Shown in pieces: positions 27,394 to 36,857 of a stretch of 64,000 nucleotides of DNA. Below the pieces are notes generated by a model. The model was not told the origin of the DNA. It did not search any database and saw nothing but the letters and a program-made list of their open reading frames with translations. Numbering within the stretch: position 1 is the first letter of the stretch; every line of letters begins with the position of its first letter. Origin of the DNA: Legionella bozemanae (GTDB lineage: Bacteria > Pseudomonadota > Gammaproteobacteria > Legionellales > Legionellaceae); contig NZ_LBAW01000017.1 of the NCBI RefSeq assembly GCF_001648595.1, forward strand, positions 1 to 64,000, written 5' to 3'. The position numbers were made by a program, and so were the translations under genes.

Positions 27394-28534
27394 AAACCAC
27401 CACATCGCCAGCTTTTAAACCGGTCTCAACGACAACTGAATCTGCTTGCGCCGCACCTGTTGTTATAACTCGCTTTTCAATAGCACCTGAATCGTTTTGC
27501 AAATTAACAATACTTTGTCCTTTTTCTCGCTTTATCGCAGCAATAGGTATGATGAGTTGCTTGCCATTATCCACACTTAATTCAATGGATGCACTCATAC
27601 CTACTTTGATCCATTTTTGCTGCTCCGGGGTTAATTTCTTAACTTCTACTACAGCCGTAAAAAAGGGAAGTCCATTGTTGTTTGATGCTTGGGCATTCAC
27701 TGCAACCAATTGCCCTTTTAATGGATATTTACCAAAAGCGACTCCACTCACTACAGCATTCATGCCCGCTTGAATTTGGGTTATATCAATTTCCGGGACA
27801 TCAATTTCGATACTGATCCCAGATAAATCACCAATCAATCCAATGACTTGGCCCGATTTCACTGTAGATCCCACATTGACACGTACACTTTTATCTTCGC
27901 CTGCTTTAGGAGGGTATAGTAGCACTCCATCTCTAGGTGACTTTAAATGAATCACATTATGCTTGGATGCCAAAATTTTTTTTATCTTATCAAAATCAGC
28001 CAAACTTAATGCCGATAAATTTTTGGGGCTATTTTCATCAAGTTTTTCTAACATTTCTGTCAGTTTACGTGTGGACTGCATTAAAGTTACCCTAGCTGTA
28101 TCCACATTTGATTTTTCACTCATGTAATTATTTTTGGATAATAAACCAGAGTCCCATAAATCCTGAGTCCCAACAAACTTGGCTTTTGCTATGGTATAGC
28201 TGTCTTTGGCTTTTAAGTACTCCGTTAATGTGTCATTAAACTGCCTTTGTAACTCAGTTGAGTTTAGCGTTAAAATCACATCACCTTTTTTGACCATTTG
28301 CCCATAATGAAAATTCATTGTTTCAACCACCGCTTCCATTGGACTGGCTATAGTATTTTCATGTAAAGGCTGAACCGTTCCTGTAAAATGCAAGGTTTTA
28401 TGGATTGTTTGATCCTCGACTTTATATTGGTGTAACGCAACCGTTTTTTTCTTTTCATGACGATCACATGAGGAGAAAAGAAACACGGCTAATAATAAAA
28501 TGACAACTTTTGATGTGTTTAAATACCTATTCAT
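27386..28534 (-). CDS. Periplasmic adaptor of the efflux pump (HlyD/MacA family lipoprotein)
   Basis: This 382-residue adaptor has a lipoprotein signal with LFSSC (Cys at about 23), a biotinyl-lipoyl-like half (VVETMNFHYGQMVKKGDVIL near 70-88), a coiled-coil hairpin (about 90-170) and a beta-barrel domain. It links the inner membrane ABC permease to the TolC channel. It starts 4 bp inside the end of the TolC gene and overlaps the ATPase gene, so all four genes are one operon. Confidence 0.92.
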   Translation of the reverse strand: MNRYLNTSKVVILLLAVFLFSSCDRHEKKKTVALHQYKVEDQTIHKTLHFTGTVQPLHENTIASPMEAVVETMNFHYGQMVKKGDVILTLNSTELQRQFNDTLTEYLKAKDSYTIAKAKFVGTQDLWDSGLLSKNNYMSEKSNVDTARVTLMQSTRKLTEMLEKLDENSPKNLSALSLADFDKIKKILASKHNVIHLKSPRDGVLLYPPKAGEDKSVRVNVGSTVKSGQVIGLIGDLSGISIEIDVPEIDITQIQAGMNAVVSGVAFGKYPLKGQLVAVNAQASNNNGLPFFTAVVEVKKLTPEQQKWIKVGMSASIELSVDNGKQLIIPIAAIKREKGQSIVNLQNDSGAIEKRVITTGAAQADSVVVETGLKAGDVVVYG

Positions 28535-30276
28535 CCACCATACCTTAATTTAATTTGCCAATGCTCCAGCGTTGTTCCCAGAGTCCTTTGTAAGTTTGAT
28601 ATCTGATTAAGATATGCAATTTTTGCATTAATTAATCCAGACTGCGCCTGTATCAGCTGGTTTTGCGTGTTGTTTACATCCAACGCACTGGATATACCTG
28701 CTTGTTGTTTTTTCTTTTCCAAAGCATAAGATTGCTCTGCCAGTTTCACTTGCTTTAAGGCTAATTGGTAACGTTTTGCCAAACTTTTTATATTGTTTAT
28801 GGTATTGGTTATATTCGTTATTAATGCACGTTTCGTTGCAAGTAAATTTAAACGGTCTTTTTCCAAGCGCACTTTAGCATTAATTAACTGACTGCGGCGA
28901 CTGATGTCATGCAAAGGAACAGTTAATGTCAAACGGGCTGCCTCGGTGATGTTATTTCCATTGTAAATGCCCCTAACTCCTCCGTTAGCGCCTGTCACAT
29001 CATTTAAAACACCACTTTGCACATTCCCTGACACATCCAATTGCCATAGCTGTTGATTCTTGGCAACTTTATAAGCGCGCTCATCCGCGCGTAATGTCAT
29101 TTTTTGTGCCAAATAAACAGTGTTATGATTCAAAGCCTGCTCAATAGACTGCTGCAAATCGGGAACTGCAAGTTTGTCTAAAACAACATCGCTAGGAACT
29201 GATATATGCATTTCTGGATCGAGGCCAATAGTCTGCAAAAGATCTTGTGATGCGGTTTGAAATTCATTCTCCGCCTGTTCCACCATTAAACTTAAAGATT
29301 CAATTTGATAGGATTGCTGGATGTTGCCTGTTGGTTCTAATTGACCTGCTTTTATCTTTTTTTCATTAATTTCATATGATTTTTTTGCTTCTTTTAACTG
29401 CAAGCGCTGATTCTGTAAATTATTTCCGCTTAAAATAAGCATTCGATAGGCCATAATAACTTGGGTAACCTGATCTGCGACCGATTGCTGCAAGTTTAAT
29501 TTGTTTAACCATTCATTATCCTGGGCATCTAAAAGCGCTGCTTCGTTTACTGCTTTGCCAAAGCCGCGTAATAAAGGCTGGGTTAAGGAAAAATTCAATA
29601 CTGGATTGTAATTGTTATTGTCATTGACGTTATTGTTTATCGATAAATTAGCTTCTGTTCCTAGCTTTGTTTTCAAATTAAACTCGGGACTGGCTAAGAA
29701 TGTACGTGTTGTATCGGTACCAACCCCATTAAACTTACTTTTCTGGATTACCCCAGAAGCTCCCAAAGCATATTGCAGTTCAAACTGATTGTGCGCTAAA
29801 CGCAATTGATAACGTTGTACAATTCGATCCAGTTCGGCATTTTGAATATTAGGGTTATAGCGTAAAGCCAATAAAATCGCTTCTCTTAAACTTAAATGAT
29901 GTACGGTTTTATTGCGGGCTGCAGGAGAAGTCGGCAATTCTATCCAGTTATGCAGCATAAACTCAGGATTCTCTATCGCTTTTTGCAAGCGCTCTTCTGC
30001 TTGTTTGACCTGTAAATCTTCAGTAGTAGGGAGTGACCACGCATTAAAGCCAAATAGGTAATAGACTAGGAAAAACGCAACTGCTCTCCCTCGCCTACGT
30101 CCCGCGGCTTGTCCGCGGGATCCAATGATGTTGTGAGATTCCTGGATCCCGCGGACAAGCCGCGGGACGTAGCTTAGAGATAAATAATTACAAAAAAACA
30201 AAGTTTTTATACCTTTCCGGCTCCTAAAAAGCATACAGGATGAACGTATGGAATTAAAGTTTTTTACTAACATCAT
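28531..30276 (-). CDS. TolC-family outer membrane channel with an in-frame palindrome in its signal region
   Basis: This outer membrane factor has 581 residues from the ATG at 30276, which overlaps the apaH stop (TAATG). The two TolC repeats with long coiled-coil helices span about residues 120-570. Residues 35-60 are the translation of a 78-bp family-A palindrome (30095-30172). It splits a hydrophobic stretch (LFFCNYLSL before, AVAFFLVYYLFGFNAWS after) that would otherwise read as one signal peptide. The frame stays open because 78 is divisible by 3. ATGs at 30273 and 30234 are other possible starts. Whether the protein is still exported is uncertain. Confidence 0.85.
   Translation of the reverse strand: MMLVKNFNSIRSSCMLFRSRKGIKTLFFCNYLSLSYVPRLVRGIQESHNIIGSRGQAAGRRRGRAVAFFLVYYLFGFNAWSLPTTEDLQVKQAEERLQKAIENPEFMLHNWIELPTSPAARNKTVHHLSLREAILLALRYNPNIQNAELDRIVQRYQLRLAHNQFELQYALGASGVIQKSKFNGVGTDTTRTFLASPEFNLKTKLGTEANLSINNNVNDNNNYNPVLNFSLTQPLLRGFGKAVNEAALLDAQDNEWLNKLNLQQSVADQVTQVIMAYRMLILSGNNLQNQRLQLKEAKKSYEINEKKIKAGQLEPTGNIQQSYQIESLSLMVEQAENEFQTASQDLLQTIGLDPEMHISVPSDVVLDKLAVPDLQQSIEQALNHNTVYLAQKMTLRADERAYKVAKNQQLWQLDVSGNVQSGVLNDVTGANGGVRGIYNGNNITEAARLTLTVPLHDISRRSQLINAKVRLEKDRLNLLATKRALITNITNTINNIKSLAKRYQLALKQVKLAEQSYALEKKKQQAGISSALDVNNTQNQLIQAQSGLINAKIAYLNQISNLQRTLGTTLEHWQIKLRYGG
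30095..30172. repeat. Family-A palindrome inside the TolC coding frame
   Basis: Two perfect 30-bp arms (starting CTACGTCCCGCGGCTTGTCC, ending GCCGCGGGACGTAG) enclose an 18-bp loop. The total is 78 bp, an exact number of codons. Related copies lie in non-coding gaps at 14858, 19056 and 44834. Confidence 0.92.
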
Positions 30277-31091
30277 TATTTTTTGTTCCAGACTGCAAAT
30301 CGTTGCATATCCTGCAAGCGTAATGCAGTAAGTTGGCCACCCCAAAGACATCCGGTATCTATTGCATGAATTTTAGGATTGGGACATTTCCCCATTAAAG
30401 CGGCCCAATGCCCAAAAACAATATCCACATCAATTTCTTTACGATGCGGTACTTCATACCAAGGATAAAGATTTGCTGGCGCTTGAGCAATAGTTTCTTT
30501 ATAACCCAACTCCAACCGTCCTTGCGCATCACAAAAACGCATGCGTGTATAATAGTTGGTAATTACCCGCAGTCGGTCCATCCCTCTTAAATCATCAGAC
30601 CATATATCGGGTTGATTACCGTATAAATGCGATAAAAAATCACGATAATTGTCCCCTGAAAGTACCTCTTCAAGTTCTTTAGCGTGTTCCATCGCCTGTG
30701 ACAAGTCCCATAAAGGACAAATTCCAGCATGACACATCACCACATTAAGTTCTGGCGAGTGATACAAAATGGATTGTTTCCTTAACCAATGCCCCAAAAC
30801 CTCACCATCAACAGCGTCTATTACTTCATGCAGCGTGTCATCATGCCCTTTCCACGGTCTGTCACCAAATAATAAGCCTAATAGATGTAAATCATGATTG
30901 CCTAAAGTCACCCTGGGCGTAATGGGTAAGGCGCTGACAAAACGTAAGACAGCTAAAGATGCAGGGCCTCGATTCACCAAATCGCCAACAAACCACAAAC
31001 GATCTCTTTTGTCATCAAAATCGATTAAATCCAACAGCCGTTGCAAAGGCTCATAACACCCTTGCACATCACCAATTGCATAATCAGGCAC
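30276..31091 (-). CDS. apaH: Bis(5'-nucleosyl)-tetraphosphatase, symmetrical
   Basis: This 271-residue metallophosphatase splits Ap4A into two ADP. Metal-binding motifs are GDVQGCY (7-13), [10 protein letters not shown] (about 34-43) and LGNHDLH (about 63-69), with a late FGHWAALMG. The length is normal. It overlaps the TraI_2-like gene upstream by 8 bp and the TolC gene downstream by 1 bp. apaG, which usually precedes apaH after rsmA, is missing here. Confidence 0.96.
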   Translation of the reverse strand: MPDYAIGDVQGCYEPLQRLLDLIDFDDKRDRLWFVGDLVNRGPASLAVLRFVSALPITPRVTLGNHDLHLLGLLFGDRPWKGHDDTLHEVIDAVDGEVLGHWLRKQSILYHSPELNVVMCHAGICPLWDLSQAMEHAKELEEVLSGDNYRDFLSHLYGNQPDIWSDDLRGMDRLRVITNYYTRMRFCDAQGRLELGYKETIAQAPANLYPWYEVPHRKEIDVDIVFGHWAALMGKCPNPKIHAIDTGCLWGGQLTALRLQDMQRFAVWNKK

Positions 31092-32433
31092 CGTTTTTTG
31101 CTCCTGGCCTTAGCGCACTCCCTTCGTTTTCAACCACTTGCCATTTCCCTGCTGCATCCAGTTTTTGCAACGAACTTGCCAAACTCATGTTTTGTTTCTG
31201 GATAAACTGGCTGTTAAATTGTGCTTTATGAATCAATTCCGTAGCGGACATCGATTCTACTTTTCCAGTACTTGGGTGCACCACTTTTACTGACTCAGGT
31301 AAAGCAAGGGCATACTTGGAAAATACAATTCCAGTCTCCATTTGATTTCTTGTCTCAAATCGACTTAACACACCGCCATCCGCAGCGAGACTATGTAAAC
31401 CCAAAGATAAAAATCCATTTTGTGCTGCTTGCCAATTTTTATACTCAGGATGTTCACGTACAAATAATTGAAACATTTCAGCACACATCAACATACCCCC
31501 AGGAACCATAAATAAGGGGGCTTTATTAATCATAATCTTGCCGCCATCTAATGCTTTAATCATCCATTGGATAAACTCCATGCCAACAGCCTGCTCTTTC
31601 TCTAATAAGGTCTCTGGCTGGCCACCAGAAAAAGTCCCTGCACGATAACGCCCCCCACTATGAGCTGGAGTGCCTTTCACCATAAACTCAAGTAAATAAC
31701 GTTGAATTGCAACGGCTTCAGCACGAATTAATATAGCTCCCAAAGTCCCCGCAGAGCGCTCATCTTCATTCAATAACGCAAGCCATATTGAAAGAACTTC
31801 TGGATTAGAGGCTATCCAAGCAAATCCACTTGTGGGCATTAATGTTTTTGCCATCAATAAATTAAGACGACGTCGAAATTCAATTTCAGCTTCTTTTTCA
31901 AACTCGTAAAAGTAATAAATTCCGGTGCTCGTCATATTTTCAAGTAAAGGATTCCATTCTTTTAAAAATTGACCGTTTGTATCATAAAAACTAACACGGT
32001 AATCAACAAACAATTTACCTATTCCTTGTAGAACTGCTGCTGAGAAAAGTGCATATTGCCAAAGCTTTTGTTCTTCAGATAATAAATCAGGCTGATCCTG
32101 CACCATAAATTCCTGAAAAAGGCTCAGCGCGGCTTCTGTACGGTTTAATGCATGATCCACCAAGCCACCTTGCTGGGAATAATAACTGTTTGCTGTCTCA
32201 GGTAAATTTTGGCAATAGTGAACTAGATTATTGATAAGAGTGCTGCATAAGCTATCATACCGCGCAGTTTCCAAGCCAGATAACATTCTCATCTTTTTTA
32301 GTAATATTTGTCTCTTGTCCTCCGACAAAAAAAGATTCGCATTAACAATGCGTGTTAAATCTTTTAAAGATTTACCGTGTGTAGACAAGGAACCTTTACG
32401 CTGACGTTGACGATGAAACAAGGCCATCTCCAT
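31084..32433 (-). CDS. TraI_2-domain-like protein
   Basis: This 449-residue cytoplasmic protein contains, at about 75-110, [20 protein letters not shown] (in two pieces), which matches the HD-like start of the TraI_2 (putative relaxase/helicase) domain. The next 180 residues, including a conserved helical core and [11 protein letters not shown], extend it. The C-terminal 150 residues include a winged-helix-like part. No relaxase tyrosines or helicase Walker motif are seen. It is embedded in a housekeeping cluster between rsmA and apaH and is likely co-transcribed. Start at 32433 chosen; ATG at 32427 also possible. Confidence 0.65.
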   Translation of the reverse strand: MEMALFHRQRQRKGSLSTHGKSLKDLTRIVNANLFLSEDKRQILLKKMRMLSGLETARYDSLCSTLINNLVHYCQNLPETANSYYSQQGGLVDHALNRTEAALSLFQEFMVQDQPDLLSEEQKLWQYALFSAAVLQGIGKLFVDYRVSFYDTNGQFLKEWNPLLENMTSTGIYYFYEFEKEAEIEFRRRLNLLMAKTLMPTSGFAWIASNPEVLSIWLALLNEDERSAGTLGAILIRAEAVAIQRYLLEFMVKGTPAHSGGRYRAGTFSGGQPETLLEKEQAVGMEFIQWMIKALDGGKIMINKAPLFMVPGGMLMCAEMFQLFVREHPEYKNWQAAQNGFLSLGLHSLAADGGVLSRFETRNQMETGIVFSKYALALPESVKVVHPSTGKVESMSATELIHKAQFNSQFIQKQNMSLASSLQKLDAAGKWQVVENEGSALRPGAKNGA

Positions 32434-32486
32434 AATAATTAATAACTCCAAATTGATAAATTATGTCCATGATGATTAATTTTACA

Positions 32487-33272
32487 CTAATTGGAAATAA
32501 ATTTCGCTAGTTGAACATATTCCGCAATAGAAATTTGTTCTGGCCTTTTACTTCCATCAATACCAACAGTGCTCAATTGCTCAATCGTTACTATTCCCTT
32601 TAAATTGTTATTAAGTGTTTTACGGCGCATGGCAAATGCACTCGCTAGCAGACGCTCCAACTGCGCTACAGAAACTTTTTCAAAGGGAGAAACGCGATGG
32701 GGAGTAAGGCGAACCACCGCTGAATCTACTTTAGGCTGTGGCTCAAAAGCTTCTGGAGGAACATGAAACAAATGCTCCACAGCACAATGGTATTGCAGCA
32801 TTACCGTTAACCGACCATAGGCTTTACAGCCTGGTTGTGCTGCCATACGTTCTACTACTTCCTTTTGCAACATAAAATGCATGTCTTCTATATATGGCGC
32901 AAAGCGTAATAAATGAATGAGTAACGGTGTGGAAATATTATAAGGTAAATTCCCTACCACACGTAAATGGGGACCAAATTGACTGTAATCAAGAGTTAAT
33001 GCATCGGCAGCAATTAAATGCAACTTATTCTGCGCCATAGGCCGCCCTGACAGGTATTGCTGCAAATCGGTGTCGATTTCAACTGCTGATAGATGATTTA
33101 AGCGATGCAACAATGGCTCAGTTAGCGCCCCCAAACCCGGACCAATTTCCAGCATATTATCTTCTGCTTGCGGATTAATTGCTCGGATAATGTCATCAAT
33201 AATATGGCGGTTTTGTAGAAAATTCTGGCCAAACCGCTTGCGTGGGCTATGCCTCACCTTTGTCCATCCCAT
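32487..33272 (-). CDS. rsmA: 16S rRNA dimethyladenosine transferase
   Basis: This 261-residue enzyme (KsgA) dimethylates two adjacent adenosines near the 3' end of 16S rRNA during 30S maturation. Motifs are RKRFGQNFL at the start, [14 protein letters not shown] for SAM binding, and NLPYNIST for catalysis. A GTG at 33257 gives the more usual family N-terminus and is an equally good start; the longer frame from 33380 is not supported. It is divergent from panD. Confidence 0.96.
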   Translation of the reverse strand: MGWTKVRHSPRKRFGQNFLQNRHIIDDIIRAINPQAEDNMLEIGPGLGALTEPLLHRLNHLSAVEIDTDLQQYLSGRPMAQNKLHLIAADALTLDYSQFGPHLRVVGNLPYNISTPLLIHLLRFAPYIEDMHFMLQKEVVERMAAQPGCKAYGRLTVMLQYHCAVEHLFHVPPEAFEPQPKVDSAVVRLTPHRVSPFEKVSVAQLERLLASAFAMRRKTLNNNLKGIVTIEQLSTVGIDGSKRPEQISIAEYVQLAKFISN

Positions 33273-33454
33273 AAAATAAAAGCCAATTATAACGCGCATC
33301 CTCAATAAAAAGTAGCCCAGGTGAAGCGAGGGAGGATTCTGGTTTTCCTTTACTGGTTGCGTTATATGCCTGCAACTCAAGTGACAAATTTATATAGCAT
33401 AAGCTTCTCAATTTGGTGTAAAATTCGGCCACTATGAACAAGGCTGAGATCGTT

Positions 33455-33865
33455 ATGGCTTATAGAAAAATGTTAAAATCCAAAATTCATCGTGCATGTG
33501 TCACTGAAGCCGATTTGGATTATGAAGGAAGTATTACTATTTCTCCGGAACTGCTAAAGGCAGCAAACATATTACCTTATGAGGCAGTCAATGTCTGGAA
33601 TGTCACTGGAGGCACTCGATTTGAGACTTATGCCATCACGGGTAGGCCAGGTTCTACTGAAATTTGCGTGAATGGAGCAGCAGCGCATTTGGTAACGCCA
33701 GGAGATTTAATCATTATCGCTTCCTTTACCCAAGTCTTGGAAGAAGAATGTGCCAATATAGTTCCTACTGTAGTGTTTGTTGATCAGTTCAACCGCTTAA
33801 GAGAAATTCGACCCGAAAAAGTTGGCATTAAAACCAAAGAAATTAAGGAACTTGCTGAAGTTTAA
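33455..33865 (+). CDS. panD: Aspartate 1-decarboxylase proenzyme
   Basis: This pyruvoyl enzyme makes beta-alanine for pantothenate and coenzyme A. It is 136 residues long. The N-terminal MLKSKIHRA block carries the catalytic Lys, and the self-cleavage site Gly25-Ser26 sits in DYEGSITI. ATG 33455 gives the family-typical N-terminus; 33434 is possible. panB and panC are not nearby. Confidence 0.95.
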   Translation: MAYRKMLKSKIHRACVTEADLDYEGSITISPELLKAANILPYEAVNVWNVTGGTRFETYAITGRPGSTEICVNGAAAHLVTPGDLIIIASFTQVLEEECANIVPTVVFVDQFNRLREIRPEKVGIKTKEIKELAEV

Positions 33866-33874
33866 AAAATCCCT

Positions 33875-33905
33875 CTACGTACTGTGCTTTATGCACGGTA
33901 CGTAG
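33875..33905. repeat. Family-B hairpin after panD
   Basis: CTACGTACTGTGC and GCACGGTACGTAG form a 13-bp stem with one G-T pair around a TTTAT loop. It begins 10 bp after the panD stop. Confidence 0.75.
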
Positions 33906-33974
33906 GAGGAAGGTCAAGAATCATTACAAATTTTGAGAGATTAAAATAAAAGTTTCACCATTTTCAAAGAAGCC

Positions 33975-34664
33975 ATGTTAAATCACCTTTTAGAGTTACG
34001 CCGCCGTGGATTGCAAACCTTAATATGGTTTGGCAGCTTATTTCTTGTTTTCTTTTTTCTGGCTAACGATTTATATCAAGCTTTGGTTAGTCCACTGCTG
34101 CATACACTTTCAGCTCAAGAAGGTCTAATTGCTACTCAAGTAACTTCTCCAGTATTTACTCCCCTAAAACTTGCCGCTGATGCAGCCATATTACTAAGCA
34201 CTCCTTTCGCTTTATTTCAATTTTGGCGTTTTATCAGCCCTGGCCTTTACCAAAGAGAACAAACTACACTACGTATTGCTCTAATTTTCAGCCTTGTACT
34301 TTTTCTCGTTGGAGTTTTATTTTGCTTTTATTTGGTTTTACCGTTCATGTTCCACTTTTTTGCACACGCCTTACCTAAAGGAGTGCGCTATATGCCTGAT
34401 ATGGCTTATGCTTTGGACTTCATCACCAGAATGCTTATGATTTTTGGTTTCTGCTTTCAGGTACCTTTAATTTGCTTTGTACTGGTGCGTTTAAAAATCA
34501 TTGAAGTGATAACGCTAAAAAAAATCAGGCCCTATGTCATTGTTGGGGCTTTTATTATAGGGATGTTACTTACTCCTCCGGATGTTTTCTCACAAATCAT
34601 GCTCGCCCTGCCGCTTTGTTTTCTTTATGAAATAGGGATTATTTTGGCACTTTATTTTATTTAA
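33975..34664 (+). CDS. tatC: Twin-arginine translocase subunit TatC
   Basis: This 229-residue inner membrane protein has six hydrophobic segments and the TatC blocks ELRRRGLQTL near the N-terminus, TPFALFQFWRFISPGLYQRE (about 75-95) and the PP pair in LTPPDVFSQ (about 197). It recognises twin-arginine signal peptides together with TatB. Its partners tatA and tatB are 19 kb away behind ubiB, so the complex is encoded at two loci. Confidence 0.95.
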   Translation: MLNHLLELRRRGLQTLIWFGSLFLVFFFLANDLYQALVSPLLHTLSAQEGLIATQVTSPVFTPLKLAADAAILLSTPFALFQFWRFISPGLYQREQTTLRIALIFSLVLFLVGVLFCFYLVLPFMFHFFAHALPKGVRYMPDMAYALDFITRMLMIFGFCFQVPLICFVLVRLKIIEVITLKKIRPYVIVGAFIIGMLLTPPDVFSQIMLALPLCFLYEIGIILALYFI

Positions 34665-34760
34665 CTTTTTGATTTTTAATTGAAAAAATTGATTATTTAA
34701 TAATCAGACAATGTGTTTTATGATGCTCATGCTTTAACCATTTAGATGTGAGATGTAAAA

Positions 34761-36437
34761 ATGATAAGTAAAGAAGAGTTAAGCCGCCAATATCTGGAAA
34801 AACAGCAACAAATCACGGCACAAAAAGAGCAGCTGTTGCAATTGCAGCAACAAAAAAGCGAAAAAGAAAAGACCATAGAAGTACTTAATCAAAAAAATAA
34901 AGCCATCATCGAAAACGAAGTACCAGCAGCTTTAAAGCTAGCGCAAATAAATGCCAGTACCTCAGTAAGTTTAAATAAAGAAGATAAACAAGCGGTTTTG
35001 CTCTACGTCCAAGACCAAGAGATTGCTTTGCGTAACGCAGAAGAAAATAATAAAAAACTTTTTGAGAAAACAAACAAATTAAATTTATTACTGCAAAATG
35101 TTGAACAGCACCTAACTGTCGGTTATGACAGAAGTATACTTGCAGAATTTGCTAATCAATCAGGTATTACGAGTACTAAGAGTCCTAAAAATATAGGATT
35201 TGATTTATTACTGGAGATCCTTGAGGAAGAGAAAAGCAAATATACTTGGACCTTAGACTCAACCGATAGACGTAACTTATCAAACGCTGTCTCTCGCAAA
35301 GCGAAAAGCATTCAATTTACACTTGGGGTAGATGAGCTGACACTAAGGGAAATTTCATCTGCTTTAGAAGCATTAGAAGAACTCAAATTAAAACTATCTA
35401 ATAACTATGATGAAAGAAACAGCCTCGCTGAAACAGTTGTTTTACTTACTCAACAGATAACCCAAAAAGAAACAGTTACCATTAAAGAACTTACAGACCA
35501 GGCAGCAGAACTGGATCGACAAATTAAAATTCTAGAAAAACAAGAAGAAGAAAGGGAGCGAAGGGAAAAAGCGGAAGAGCACAATCGAAAAATATCTTTA
35601 GAAAGACAACAACAAGAAAAAGAAAGGATAGAACAACGTGAAGTCCTTGCTGAAGAGATTAGAAGAATGCTTGAGGCGTACATCAATGAGCGTAACAAGC
35701 ATTATTATGCTAAGGATTTATTTATTTCTGATGATAGAGATATTCGTGATCAATTCATTAAAAAAATTAGTAATGCGAAAAATGGCCTATTAAAAGCATA
35801 TGTGGAATCCGGAAACAGCGAGGCGGTGCTTAAGAACATTACTGCAGAAGTGGATAAATTTCCAGGCGTCAAAATGCAAGCCACTCTGAGTAAAATCGTA
35901 GTTAAGTTAATGGAAGCAGATGCAAAACCTGAGGCGGTAGAAGATCTGCCTGGAAAAGTGGAGCAAGTACTTTTAACGTTTGAAAGCAAAGAAAGCCGAT
36001 ATAAAGAATATGCCCTGAAAATGCGGGGTTTATATGACAAAATTGTCGGCATAAAAACTTATGCAGAAACCTTATCTGAACATGAACAAGAAATCATAAA
36101 TCAGCTTGCTGATGATCTTAAAAAAGATGTAGATCAATTCGTCTATCAAAATCGGGATGAGATTCCAGGTAAAGAGGCATATCAAAAATTTAAAATGAAA
36201 GTTAAAGCACGATTGCACAGTCAAGATGATGTGATGAGCGAATATACGTCTTGGCCAACAGTTGTAGCCAATATCTTGTTGAGTCTCGTGACAATAGGTA
36301 AATTGATTTATACGAAAGCGACAACAGGAAGAGCATCTTTCTTCTTTGATAAAACCGAAGATCAAAAAGAAATCGAAGCTCCTGTTGATGAAGTACTGGA
36401 AGATATAGGTAATTTTTTAAGTCTTAATACAATCTAA
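34761..36437 (+). CDS. Coiled-coil orphan protein, possible Dot/Icm effector
   Basis: This is a 558-residue protein without signal peptide. Residues 1-70 and 215-310 are strongly coiled-coil (Gln, Glu and Lys rich, including a dense ERERREKAEE-type run). The rest is mostly helical, with one hydrophobic stretch near 500-520. The last 35 residues are acidic (TEDQKEIEAP, VDEVLEDIG) and end in a hydrophobic tail (FLSLNTI), the composition described for many Legionella type IVB secretion signals. No enzymatic motif is recognised. Isolated, AT-rich, flanked by repeats on the right. Confidence 0.65.
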   Translation: MISKEELSRQYLEKQQQITAQKEQLLQLQQQKSEKEKTIEVLNQKNKAIIENEVPAALKLAQINASTSVSLNKEDKQAVLLYVQDQEIALRNAEENNKKLFEKTNKLNLLLQNVEQHLTVGYDRSILAEFANQSGITSTKSPKNIGFDLLLEILEEEKSKYTWTLDSTDRRNLSNAVSRKAKSIQFTLGVDELTLREISSALEALEELKLKLSNNYDERNSLAETVVLLTQQITQKETVTIKELTDQAAELDRQIKILEKQEEERERREKAEEHNRKISLERQQQEKERIEQREVLAEEIRRMLEAYINERNKHYYAKDLFISDDRDIRDQFIKKISNAKNGLLKAYVESGNSEAVLKNITAEVDKFPGVKMQATLSKIVVKLMEADAKPEAVEDLPGKVEQVLLTFESKESRYKEYALKMRGLYDKIVGIKTYAETLSEHEQEIINQLADDLKKDVDQFVYQNRDEIPGKEAYQKFKMKVKARLHSQDDVMSEYTSWPTVVANILLSLVTIGKLIYTKATTGRASFFFDKTEDQKEIEAPVDEVLEDIGNFLSLNTI

Positions 36438-36857
36438 ATAAATGCATAGTCTGGATAAAGCGGCATACCTGCCAAGCGGAGCAACAAATGTTGTTGTTCC
36501 TGCACAGGCAGGGATCCATTTATAATGGAACACATTGCCACTATAAAAATGGATCCCCGCTTACGGGCTGAATCTTCTACATATCGCTGAAAAACTAGTC
36601 CGGCCTTATTCCGAAGTCCCGCGGACAAAACCTGAGCGATCCACGCGGAATTTGAATGTCACTTTATGTTTTTAAATGAACGATACTCAGTGTTCTACGT
36701 ACGGCACTTTATGCACGGTACGTAGAGGGTAAATTTCGCGTGGAGCGCGCTCAGGGACCAGATGTCACTGTAACATCATCCACACTAGGAGCTATGCTTG
36801 ATTTAATTCAATTTTTCGTGGGTAATAAAGCGTTTATATTGTATTATTCATTGTAAA
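36438..36857. other. Repeat cluster between two orphan genes
   Basis: This 420-bp gap contains pieces of three dispersed families: family C (about 36487-36570, inverted GGGATCCATTTATAATGG / CCATTTTTATAGTGG), a family-A fragment (GTCCCGCGGACAA near 36617) and a full family-B hairpin (36695-36725). The AT-rich end before 36858 probably holds the promoter of the next gene. A 64-codon minus frame here is only repeat translation. Confidence 0.65.
36695..36725. repeat. Family-B hairpin
   Basis: CTACGTACGGCAC and GCACGGTACGTAG arms enclose a short loop with TTTAT, nearly identical to the copy after panD. Confidence 0.7.

Noticed and set aside
36434..36628. 64-codon minus-strand frame
   Set aside because: Composed of dispersed repeats; no homology-like features.
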